The notes beneath the pieces were generated by a model. That model was not told where the DNA came from. It saw only the letters and a list, made by a program, of their open reading frames with translations, and made no database searches. From Haliotis asinina (Eukaryota > Mollusca > Gastropoda > Lepetellida > Haliotidae): a DNA stretch of 64,000 bases. A program made the translations under genes and the position numbers. This document shows positions 13,601 to 22,104 of this stretch, in pieces. The DNA is taken from positions 12,716,501 to 12,780,500 of the forward strand of contig NC_090283.1 of NCBI RefSeq assembly GCF_037392515.1, given 5' to 3'. Within the stretch, counting starts at the first letter, position 1, and each line of letters opens with the position of its first letter.

Positions 13601-15071
13601 CTTCTGTGCGATGGTTCTTGCACAAGCTGGGTTAGACCATCTGATTCAAGTAATGTCCTGCACTGCTTCACGTCTGGTGTAGATTCTCATTCGTATTGAA
13701 TATCAAAATCCCCCAGTAGCACAACGTTGACTCCTTTAGAAAACATGACGTCACACAGGTTCTCCAGTTCTTGTACGAAAAGTGGTGTGGGTGAAATTGT
13801 TGACCTTAAAATGAGGGCGTCTGTACAGACATATCACCCTCACAGTTTGCTTGTCTTGTTTCACAAGAACGTTCAGCATCCCAAATGAAGAATGTGGAAT
13901 ATCACTGTTACAAGACAGTTGAATCTTCAGTGTTTCTCGGTAAATCATGGCGACACCTCCGCCTCTAGAATTGGTTCGAACCTGATTCACACGTTTGAAT
14001 CCTGGGCGTGTCATGGCTGACATCGAAGATTCATCAAAAGTCTTTTGTAGCCATGATTCCGTTAGAAGCAGAATGTCAAGTCCGTCTTCAATGATTGTAT
14101 CAGCAATCTCACAAGCTTTATTCCTGGATGATTGAACATTCCAGACAAAGGTTTTAAATGGATTGACAGTCTTGACAGGCAAATCAATCATTGTGTGAAA
14201 AAAAAAATCAACTCAGGAACATCGTTAGCATCAGAAAATATCTGACAGTAGATTCCACCAAAATTCTAATTCTCTCCCTTGTGATCTCCAGAATGAACTA
14301 CTGTGATAGTGCCCTCATCATTCCCTTCCCTGCAACGCTGCAGCAGGTGGAAACCACAGCCGCCAGAATCATCTAAACAAATTCATGGATGAGACCCCGT
14401 GAGACACCAGTGCTAATGGAAATACACTAGCTTTCAGTCTCACAAAAGAACATTTTCAAAATCCTCTGTCTACAAGTGTTTAAACAATCCAGCGTCTTCA
14501 TATCTTTCGGATCTACCCTCTGCGCTTAGAATCTCGCAATTACTCGCTGCCTAAAGTCAGCTGAACCTTCTCGCAATTGTGCGCCTAGAGCATGCATTGA
14601 GTATGAAATTAGCTCTGTACAAATGGATTGTAATGTTATGTTAGATACTTCATGAATTAAAAAAAATATTAAAAATGAGGCGCAAAAAAGAATGACTCAT
14701 GTTCACGTTCTTTGGATGGTGTAATAGAACAGATTCACATTTTGCAGCTTAAAGGGAGGAACCCCGTACATATCGCCCCAGACACGTGATTTAGTTCACA
14801 TACTAGACTTCTATTGCTTGAAGTGGCACAACACATTTGCAGCTATTTGAAGTGAGACATTACCATGTATATTATATTATTTTTATAAGTGCGCTTTTAA
14901 ATCAATCACTCCTTAGTTTTAGCTATGACCTTCTTTGTTCAGCTATCTATTTTCCTGTTTTAGTCCAAACATTAAACACTCATACATGTAGATAACACAC
15001 TCACCCTGAGTGTTCTGTAGTCTTGTTGCACTAAGACAAACCGCTAAAGTGACCAGTCCACGAGTGGACAT
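7669..15071 (-). CDS. Secreted F-type-lectin-like (F5/8 fold) + PAN/apple domain protein
   Basis: Four exons on the minus strand: 15005-15071, 9643-9840, 8610-8855 and 7669-7904, all with GT-AG borders and phase 1 throughout, giving 248 residues. Residues 1-20 form a signal peptide (GLVTLAVCLS). Residues 23-170 match the F-type lectin/discoidin fold: ESIAVGKLAKQ at the start, SSWWEVDLRGYFDISKIIL in the middle, then KNAYVEVMD, WCGK and IGHIDVQGV. Residues about 187-247 form a PAN/apple-type domain with five cysteines (GECGIFCHRNHSC, NCLLT, WTTYTMDTC) that ends at the stop. Known fucose binders carry NRxD after the third strand; here the equivalent is TATDN, so classic fucose binding is doubtful. 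The likely role, by family, is extracellular glycan or protein recognition, perhaps immune. Intron 1 (5.2 kb) holds two LINEs and two minisatellites. The start is supported by the identical 67-nt exon of the paralogue at 2586. Confidence 0.8.
8045..8160 (-). repeat. SINE A fragment
   Basis: Distal block only (aaggcagcaagcctaaccat, ccgatccctttcgtcacctc, gggttgctga). It lies in intron 3 of the lectin gene. Confidence 0.7.
8250..8482 (-). repeat. SINE A copy
   Basis: Starts gtagtgagtgagtttagttt and ends ccttcatggg. The central aatcgaatcctgtcc and gatcaactgcatgagcatcg blocks are present. In intron 3 of the lectin gene. Confidence 0.88.
9172..9505. repeat. 66-bp minisatellite, about 5 units
   Basis: Unit contains gtgtatgtgtgtgagagtaa and tgtgctgtttgtgatgggtg. 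The period of 66 is divisible by three, so the minus strand stays open as a His-rich 22-residue repeat, but it lies in intron 2 of the lectin gene and is not thought to be coding. Confidence 0.93.
10114..10226. repeat. 18-bp minisatellite, about 6 units
   Basis: Alternating cttgggcaagtctcacc and atagggaagtctcacc units, so the higher-order period is 36. Located in intron 1 of the lectin gene. Confidence 0.9.
10500..11925 (+). mobile_element. L2/CR1-like LINE, older host copy, 5' piece
   Basis: Degenerate plus-strand coding: endonuclease end (DYIDVVITSQT near 10.63 kb), linker (KAKNDFLNTRISE near 11.1 kb), RT start (LKTAIVKPPLKKL near 11.4 kb) and RT end (LSRCSDDVKNW, LQHPKTECL near 11.75-11.82 kb). 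Many stops and shifts, so it is old. The coding order appears to resume at 14191 after an inserted LINE. CR1/L2 elements encode endonuclease plus RT without RNase H, as seen here. Confidence 0.65.
11926..14190 (-). mobile_element. L2/CR1-like LINE inserted into another L2/CR1-like LINE
   Basis: Minus-strand order: endonuclease (FKTFVWNVQSSRNKACEIAD from about 14160, DILLLTESWL), endonuclease end (LTQLVQEPSHRSGHTID, about 13.6 kb), linker (PWYNKKIQQAKAHW, about 13.25 kb), RT start (DPIPTKLLLEHRDIMLPTMT and KYRPVSNLPYISKRLKK, 12.6-12.85 kb), RT end (LSRLDYCKSLLL, NKAARIVTLRYKYDHITP, 12.3-12.45 kb), and a 3' end near 11.93 kb (gcgctataaaaatattcatc). The palm core of RT between about 12.6 and 12.5 kb is deleted, so the copy is inactive. 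It is better preserved than the flanking plus-strand pieces. Confidence 0.75.
14191..14680 (+). mobile_element. L2/CR1-like LINE, older host copy, 3' piece
   Basis: Encodes NQLRNIVSIRKYLTVDSTKI and LSLVISRMNYCDSALI, the RT C-terminal part of L2/CR1 elements. It ends with gcgcctagagcatgcattga-type 3' sequence, which also occurs at the end of the L2 copy at 41238-41518. Read as the continuation of the copy at 10500-11925. Confidence 0.65.
14690..15004. other. Intron sequence, nothing recognised
   Basis: AT-rich start of intron 1 of the lectin gene, directly after the exon 1 donor. No exon or repeat recognised. Confidence 0.45.
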
Positions 15072-15400
15072 CGTTTTCCTTCCTTTCAAAGTGAATGAGA
15101 AAGACACCAGCCAAGATGCGATACCAAGTGGTCTTTACACGCATCTGCGTTTCGTCAACACACATAATGCTGAAAAAGCATACCCAAGGAAAGGCATGTA
15201 AATCACAGTCTGAATAATTCATGACCAAACGTGTATACTGGCATTTTGTGTATCACGTAAACAGTTTTCTATGATGCCTAAATTGATTTTGACACACTGT
15301 TCAGTCCTTGTTCAGTAGACCCTTCACGTGTACCAAGTGCATAGGCTTGATGACACTCACGGAGACTAATGTCAGTATACAATATGTTTGACGGTAGATT
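15072..15400 (-). promoter_or_regulatory. Upstream region of the lectin gene, duplicated at 2653-3010
   Basis: Shares ordered blocks with the upstream region of the paralogue (see 2653-3010). No strong TATA or initiator element can be claimed; the conservation between copies is the only evidence that it is promoter. Confidence 0.5.
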
Positions 15401-15464
15401 TAATGAAAGATTCATAAGTCGGTTGAGACATACACAACATTGTTCTAGTCGCGCATCTGTTTAA

Positions 15465-15572
15465 AGCCACGCGCAGCAATATTCTAGCTATATGGCGAAG
15501 GTCTATAAATAACCGAGTCCTAACCAAATAATCCAGTGGTTTACAACATGTGTCTACACAACTGGGTAACCT
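15465..15572 (-). repeat. SINE A fragment
   Basis: gcagcaatattctagctata, tggcgaaggtctataaataa and ccagtggtttacaacatg match the tail-proximal half of SINE A. Confidence 0.75.
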
Positions 15573-15657
15573 TGGCTTTTGTCAAACATCCAGTTATGTT
15601 ACTGTATTTCGACCACAGTATATTGTACAGTTTACGTACATTTGTTAGTACTGTATA

Positions 15658-16072
15658 CTATAAGCAAAACGTTGGGAGCACCCTAGAATTTGAGCATATA
15701 CATTGTATAAACTAAGCGTGGTGAGGTCATTTATAGGTTAATGCAACTTCCTGTGTTCTTAATGGGCACTTTAAGTGACATATTGGAACATGCAGTGAAG
15801 CAACTGATTCAATATCCGTTGACACGAAATGAAGCATTGTCAAAAAAACGGGGAAAACCAGGTGTGCTGAAACACATCAGCGCCATATTTGAATCAAGCT
15901 CAACAGCCTAGTGCATGTGGAAGACAGACTCAGCGTGTTCCAACATGTCGTTTAGAGTGTCCTTTAAGGACACAAAAAGTTGTATTTACCTTAGAGTATA
16001 AATGACCTCATCGAGTTTAAGTTTATACATGATTATCAAATTTTTGGGTGTTCCCATACATTTTGTTTGCAG
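15658..16072. mobile_element. 415-bp MITE with about 100-bp inverted ends and TA target site
   Basis: The left end ctataagcaaaacgttggga and the complement of the right end ctgcaaacaaaatgtatggg correspond, and similarity continues inward through the gaggtcatttata block for about 100 bp. TA dinucleotides flank both sides (15656-15657, 16073-16074). No transposase frame is present. TA target and end sequence point to the Tc1/mariner superfamily. Confidence 0.85.
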
Positions 16073-16199
16073 TATACTATATTTTCTTGTCGTGATATGG
16101 CTAACATATTGTTGATACAAAGTGAAATGCATGTCACTCACTCACTCACTATAGTATAGGATACTAGTATATAACTGTCGAGTAGTTTCACATGATTCA

Positions 16200-16445
16200 T
16201 GACTGTAGTATGTAACTATGATATAATTTTCACATTGCATATGACAGCAGTACATAATTGTCTAATACCTTTCACAAAACACATGACAGTAGTACATAAT
16301 TGTCTAATAACTTTCACAAAACACACGGTAGTAGTACATAACTGTCTAGTACCTCTCATAAAACACATGATAGTAGTACATAATTTTCTAGTTACTTTTA
16401 CAAAACACATGACAGTAGTACATTATTGTCTAGTTACTTTGTTAC
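16200..16445. repeat. 42-bp satellite, about 5 units
   Basis: Unit holds catgacagtagtacataatt followed by gtctaataactttcacaaaa. The 42-bp period keeps frames open on both strands, which is an artefact and not a gene. Confidence 0.92.
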
Positions 16446-17115
16446 ATCCATTAAGATGGTCTTGTGAATTCATTCACAGTGACACGGACTAGGGTGTGAG
16501 AACTGTTTATTTGTCGAGTAAAATTGATGACAAACTGACACCCTGCAACAAGGAATGGAATAATAAGAGTGCAATTCTCACAAGCTGACATACTCTCACA
16601 AGGTGACATATAAAAGCAACACTTTACACAGTCATAAGTGATACAATTATAAACATAGCATATCATAATCATTGCAGTTTCAGTTGCTCATACAATAAGA
16701 ATATGGCATTATCACGTGCCTGATATTATACTTAATTAATTGGAATGCCATAAACAAATATGTATAATTATATGTATACTAGGTACTCTATAAGTAGATA
16801 TAAACATGTATACCCTGTGATTCCCACGGGGGTGTTGTCCTGGCCTCTGACCAATAATATCTGGTATCGACCTGTTCATGATATAAAACATACCATGAAT
16901 ACTATTTACATATCTATATATTTCATATACACCTTTATCAGTTCACTGATAAACAATACAATTTACTACCACATCAACAAAAAACCACAACACACATATG
17001 ATAAAGAAAACCACACATAGGATCAAATATGGCATTTCTTATAAACATTCACTCAACTCATACACACACAAATACACACAGAGTATATGTGACATGTTGA
17101 GACATAATATTAATG
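16446..17115. other. Spacer between satellites
   Basis: AT-rich, with no gene or named repeat recognised. Confidence 0.4.
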
Positions 17116-17480
17116 TGACATAGATATATTTACTGGTAGCACTTTATACATTACAATATATATATTTACTGGTAGCACTTTATACATTACAATATATATA
17201 TTTACTGGTAGCACTTTATACATTACAATATATATATTTACATGTAGCACTTTATACATTACAATATATATATTTACGTGTAGCACTTTATACATTACAA
17301 TATATATATTTACATGTAGCACTTTATACATTACAATATATATATTTACATGTAGCACTTTATACATTACAATATATATATTTACGTGTAGCACTTTATA
17401 CATTACAATATATATATTTACATGTAGCACTTTATACATTACAATATATATATTTACGTGTAGCACTTTATACATTACTA
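17116..17480. repeat. 36-bp satellite, about 10 units
   Basis: Unit: tatatatttac, a variable NNTG/NNG step, then tagcactttatacattaca. Units differ at one step (ctggtag, catgtag or cgtgtag) in the order ctgg x3, catg, cgtg, catg, catg, cgtg, catg, cgtg, which indicates higher-order amplification. Open frame is incidental. Confidence 0.95.
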
Positions 17481-17489
17481 TAGCATAAA

Positions 17490-18077
17490 ATACATAATGA
17501 TTACTAACCCTTTTAATACATTGTCCGGAGTCTGTATGGTCCACATGTCCATGTGCAAGTGATAAGAAAAAGCATGTGGAAACAAAGGGTTGGGATGTAG
17601 GACACCTAATTCAAAACCAGCCAATGACTGAAATATCCAAGCTTACACTTTCATTGTTAGCTGCACTACCCGACACTGAAATGGACTTACCCAATGAAAT
17701 AACTTAACAAAAGAAATGAGCGTTAATGATATTACTTTACTTACAACAGCTTAAATATCTTACGCAGCCTGAAATGGGAGATTTAATTATTATAAATCAG
17801 TAATGCTGACTGGTTAATATACCTGAAATTGATACACCAAATGGTTATTTATTACTGTATTGCCTGGAGTACACAAATGACATTATTTTGAGCATACTAA
17901 AGTAAAACAGCTGAATGATAAAACATAATCACTATATACACAACTCTACCACATTACTTTCACAAAACACTTTATAGTAGTACATAACTGTCGAGTAATG
18001 TTCGCTCCAAAACATTTCAGTAGTACATGACTGTCAAATATCGTTAACACAAAACAGGAAAGTGGTACATAACTGTC
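17490..18077. other. Spacer with degenerate satellite units at its right end
   Basis: Mostly AT-rich unique-looking sequence. From about 17950 degenerate 42-bp-type units return (agtagtacataactgtcgag). Confidence 0.5.
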
Positions 18078-18482
18078 TTAAAATTTCACGTAACGCATGG
18101 CATTAGAACTTCACGCAACGCATGACATTAGAACTTCACGTAACGCATGACATTAGAACTTCACGTAACGCATGACATTAGAACTTCACGTAACGTATGA
18201 CATTAGAACTTCACGTAACACATGACATTAGAACTTCACGTAACACATGACATTAGAACTTCACGTAACGCATGACATTAGAACTTCACGTACCGCATGG
18301 CATTAGAACTTCACGTAACGCATGACATTAGAACTTCACGTAACGCATGACATTAGAACTTCACGTAACGCATGACATTAGAACTTCACGTAACGCATGA
18401 CATTAGAACTTCACGTAACGCATGACATTAGAACTTCACGTAACACATGACATTAGAACTTCACGTACCACATGGCATTAGT
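18078..18482. repeat. 25-bp satellite, about 16 units
   Basis: Near-identical units of aacttcacgtaacgcatgac plus attag. The edges grade into the 42-bp-type sequence (gtacataactgtctaaaat on the left, agtacatacgtgtggtgt on the right), so the 25-mer looks like an internally deleted 42-mer that then amplified. Confidence 0.95.
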
Positions 18483-19300
18483 ACATACGTGTGGTGTAAT
18501 TTTCACATAGCACATAATAGTAGTGCATAACTGTTAAGCAAGTTGTACATCCTGTTTCTGCTTTTGAAATAAGTTGATGTGTCTTGATCGATCACTACTG
18601 ACGACAACACGTCTTGTTCCGCGCTGTTGGCGAGCCAAACTAATATTCGCATTTGTAAGCAAAGTATTTTAAGCAGCAGAACGATTAAGGCACTGCATGT
18701 GTATTTCGTTCATGCGCAAATATCGAATCTTAACTGAATTTGCAATAACATTTCCGGATAGCGCGCAACTTAAATCTATCAAAATCGAATATAGAATACA
18801 ATCTATTATTTTCAGGCGAAAAAAAACATTTGTGGTAACACAAACTTCTCAAGCAGATGGCTTCAAGCGTGGATGTTTAGAACTGTCACTAATACTCTGG
18901 TTCACTGTATAACGGTCACAAACGATAATTACTAACAATTTTGATTATATATTATTCAACATCTCTGCAACATTTTTCAGACATGTAGAAGCAGCATCAA
19001 TTGCAGCTGACAGCAGCGTAAACTGATGTACTCGTAGTGACAAAAGAGCTGGTTTACTCCCATGTCTGTCAGATGTATTATTGACACTGGACTAGCTGAA
19101 CTGATATTCCGTCTGTCGTGTTGAAGAAAACATGAAAAGAATACTTTTTTCTTCGCTTTACTAATTGGAAAGTTAAAATATACTGAAGTGGAATCAGCCG
19201 ATGGTGTCGGTGCATAGAGCTTCTGTCAGTTTTTGCGTTCATTTAACTTACTTACTACACAGTTGTGATGCCAAATGAAATACCCATCAACACCCGTGTT
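18483..19300. other. Spacer, nothing recognised
   Basis: No gene, repeat family or RNA seen. Confidence 0.4.
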
Positions 19301-19307
19301 GTATGCT

Positions 19308-19485
19308 AAAAAAAACAAAACAAAAAAAAACAACAAAAACAAAACAAAAACAAAAACAAAAACAAACCCAACAAAAGCAAAAAACAACACCCAAAAAAAA
19401 AACAACAAAAAAACAAAAAAAAAACAAACACAAAAACAAAAACAACAAAACAAAACAACAACAACAACAACAACAAAAAGCCAAA
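19308..19485. repeat. A-rich (AAAAAC)n low-complexity tract
   Basis: Almost only A and C on the plus strand, ending in CAA triplets. Phe/Cys-rich or Lys/Thr-rich frames across it are composition artefacts. Confidence 0.95.
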
Positions 19486-19509
19486 TACACCTTAACACAT
19501 TTTGTATAA

Positions 19510-19860
19510 ATACAATATCATTTTATTGCTTTTGGTTTTGTTAATTATATCCCAAAGCAAATTTGTCTGTTTTACGAATACTAGCAAGAAGTTGGCTGAA
19601 ACGAAAATGCCATTGCTGTAACTTTAACGGCATAAAAGTGCACAAATGTACCCATTCGTAACAGTAACACACTTTATTTCTCAAAAGACATGCTTTTTAA
19701 TAACCTACTTTGTATCGCTAAGTAAGAAGGTGGTGATTGTACAAACTCGGGAGAAACCCGAAATAAGCAGAAGTGAAGGAATGAAAAGGATGAAGGAAAT
19801 TTACCAGATGACCATATCTCATCCAAGGTATTCAACTGTCTCTAAACATGATTCAAAGGA
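19510..19860. other. Spacer, nothing recognised
   Basis: No gene or repeat recognised between the A-rich tract and the SINE A copy. Confidence 0.4.
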
Positions 19861-19865
19861 CTCGT

Positions 19866-20127
19866 GAAGGTCCGGAGTAGAACACGCCTTCAGCAACCCA
19901 TGCCTTGCCATAAAAGGTGCCTATGCTTGTCGTAAGAGGCGACTAACGGGATCGGGTGATCAGAATAACTGACTTGGTTGACATATGTCATCGGTTCCCA
20001 ATTTTGTAGATCGATGCTCATGTTGTTGATCACTGGATTGTCTGGTCCATACTCGATTATTTACAGACCGCCGGCATATAGCTGGAATATTGCTGAGTGC
20101 GACGTAAAGCTAAATTCACTCACTCAG
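19866..20127 (+). repeat. SINE A copy, near full length
   Basis: Runs from ggtccggagtagaacacgcc through ggcgactaacgggatcgggt and gatcactggattgtctggtc to atagctggaatattgctgag, cgacgtaaagctaaa and a CACTCACTCA end. One of the best copies for defining the family. Confidence 0.92.
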
Positions 20128-20185
20128 GATTCAGGTAAGTGTTTCAAGAGATGATAATGAACATAATCAGCTCCTGTAACAGCGA
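20128..20185 (-). mobile_element. I-clade LINE RT fragment
   Basis: The minus strand encodes TGADYVHYHLLKHLPES, matching TGADNIHYQLLKHIPES of the full LINE at 23.45 kb. About 58 bp, wedged between SINE A and SINE B. Confidence 0.75.
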
Positions 20186-20186
20186 G

Positions 20187-20235
20187 TGAGTTGGATTTTA
20201 CGCCGCAATTTTCCAGCAATATCTTGACGGGAGAC
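20187..20235 (-). repeat. SINE B, tail half (split by a LINE)
   Basis: gcgagtgagttggattttac then gccgc...ttccagcaatatc, ending in ttgacgggagac (20224-20235). The same 12 bases restart the SINE at 26300, on the far side of the LINE, so this is the left half of one interrupted SINE. Confidence 0.85.
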
Positions 20236-20824
20236 GGCACCCGTGGCGAGCCACCTCCTCGTGGTGGGTGCTGGGTAACGCCAAGAGTTCGCCGACACCC
20301 CCGTAGTGGACCCGGGCGGATATTTGGTCCACCAACCCGTTTGCCGTGGGTTGCGGCCCTGTGTCGGTGGAGGAGGGGATCCTGGTGGTTGAGGGCAATG
20401 GGAGCAAGACCAGTGTTCCTATTGCTCAACACACCACTTCGGCCCTGACTTCACCTAGACGGGAGGTTGAATGGGCCCGGTTCAACCAATCGGCTGGTCA
20501 CGCCAAGCCCTGAGCATTACTGTATGTAATGTTACACAAAATTTTGAGAATCGTAAGATGTATATTATTAGGTCTTGGCCGATTTTTGGATCTTCTGAAT
20601 TTCAAATTTTACTAATTCATATTTTTGCCTAGAGTCGTATGCCCAGAAGGCATCATGGCTCATGGGCCAGTCTGGTGGAATTATTAATGTTTTCATTCTT
20701 CTGCTGGAGTATGTCATCCGAGTATCCTTGGTGCTGTAAGCTGGAGGCCCGCTTACTTTAGCATTGTCCTTGTGATAATCCGTGGTGGGTGGGGAGCTCG
20801 GATGATGAACCATTTAAACAAACC

Positions 20825-22093
20825 ATGGCTTATGAGAACCCAACAAAAAAAACAAAACGTCCACTTGATATTGACCCTGTTGATACTGACCATAGACCGT
20901 CTGCATCGATTGAGTATTCGCCGCGTTTCATTGTTATTGAGACTCCTGACAAGACACCATTAAAGTTGAACCCTTTTGCTGTATCCAAGGGTATTCAAGG
21001 TATTGCAGGGGATGTGAAGAACATAAGACGCTTGCGTTCAGGTGCCCTGTTAGTAGAGTGCGGAAAAAAGCAACAAGCAACTAATTTGCTGAACATCAAA
21101 TCTTTCGTGGGTTTCACGGTTTCTGCACACGAAACCTTGAATTCAAGCAAATGTATCGTTAGAGATCGAGACCGATTATTTGATGATATGTCGGAACTTG
21201 ATATAGGATCTGAAATGAAGGATCAAGGTGTACTCTACGTCAAGCGCTTTTCAACTCGGAGAAACAGTGAAACCATCAAAACGAACACCTATCTGTTTAC
21301 TTTTTCATGTCCTAATGCTGACAAATCAGTGAAGGCAGGCTACTGTAACATTCCAGTTGATACCTACATCCCCAACCCGCTCAGGTGTTTTAAATGCCAG
21401 AAATATGGACATGGCGTAAATACTTGCACACTGTCTGTTGTGTGTGCTCACTGTGGTGAGAAGACACACACAACAGAAGATTGTGACAGTGATTATAAAA
21501 AATGTACCAATTGCTCAGGCGACCATTCGTCATTTTCTAAACAGTGTCCTATTTGGAAAGAGCAAATGGAGATCAATAAAATAAAATTTGCACAAAATAT
21601 CTCTTTTTCTGAGGCCAAAAAACTGGTAAAGAGATCTGAACTTTCGGAAAGTTATGCTACAGTAGCAAAAACATCATCGGGGTGTAGCTCTAAAACAACA
21701 TCAACCACAGGGTGCCAAACTACCTTGACTTGGGTAAATTGTGATTCTCCACAGCCTTTGTGCACTGCTTTATCATCACAGACTGAGGAATCACTTCATA
21801 GTACATCAAAGGCTTCTTCTGATCACAAATCATCATCTCAGGCACACTCAAAGTCCAAATCGACAGCTGATAGTCAACACACTGTGAAAAGTAAACCGAA
21901 GCCAAAGCCTGCTGCTTCAAAACAACAAAGTGGCAGAGCTCCTAAAGGGTCACAGAACAAATTTCAACTGTTTAATAAATACGGGTCTCTTGAAGACATG
22001 GACGTTTCTGAAAACGTCCATTCTAGGGCACATAGCTTGTCGCCCTCCAAAAGAGTGCGGGGTAGATCCCCAATAAATCCCCGTAAAAGATAG
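20825..22093 (+). CDS. LINE ORF1 nucleic-acid-binding protein (intact frame)
   Basis: A 422-residue open frame starting at the ATG of MAYENPTKKTKR (the frame is open slightly further upstream from a GTG). It is basic at the N-terminus. Three CCHC-type knuckles lie near its middle (from about 21387): CFKCQKYGHGVNTC, CAHCGEKTHTTEDC and CTNCSGDHSSFSKQC. The C-terminal third is rich in Ser, Thr and Lys (SKSKSTADSQH, KSKPKPKPAASK). By family this protein coats LINE RNA in the ribonucleoprotein. It is the only long intact frame in the element. It ends just before the ORF2 coding begins. Confidence 0.88.
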   Translation: MAYENPTKKTKRPLDIDPVDTDHRPSASIEYSPRFIVIETPDKTPLKLNPFAVSKGIQGIAGDVKNIRRLRSGALLVECGKKQQATNLLNIKSFVGFTVSAHETLNSSKCIVRDRDRLFDDMSELDIGSEMKDQGVLYVKRFSTRRNSETIKTNTYLFTFSCPNADKSVKAGYCNIPVDTYIPNPLRCFKCQKYGHGVNTCTLSVVCAHCGEKTHTTEDCDSDYKKCTNCSGDHSSFSKQCPIWKEQMEINKIKFAQNISFSEAKKLVKRSELSESYATVAKTSSGCSSKTTSTTGCQTTLTWVNCDSPQPLCTALSSQTEESLHSTSKASSDHKSSSQAHSKSKSTADSQHTVKSKPKPKPAASKQQSGRAPKGSQNKFQLFNKYGSLEDMDVSENVHSRAHSLSPSKRVRGRSPINPRKR

Positions 22094-22104
22094 TTTATTC
22101 CAGT

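Noticed and set aside
11926-14680. Twin-priming 5' inversion of a single LINE
   Set aside because: The minus-strand piece has its own RT C-terminus and 3' end near 11.93 kb, so it is a separate element and not the inverted 5' part of the plus-strand copy.
17110-17544. Open frame with a 12-residue repeat (VMYKVLHVNIYI)
   Set aside because: The 36-bp satellite has a period divisible by three, so all copies stay open by arithmetic.
18078-18482. CRISPR-like regular repeats of 25 bp
   Set aside because: Units are directly adjacent without unique spacers, and the genome is eukaryotic; this is a satellite.
19287-19509. Open frames rich in Phe/Cys or Lys/Thr
   Set aside because: Pure consequence of the AAAAAC-rich tract; no other coding evidence.
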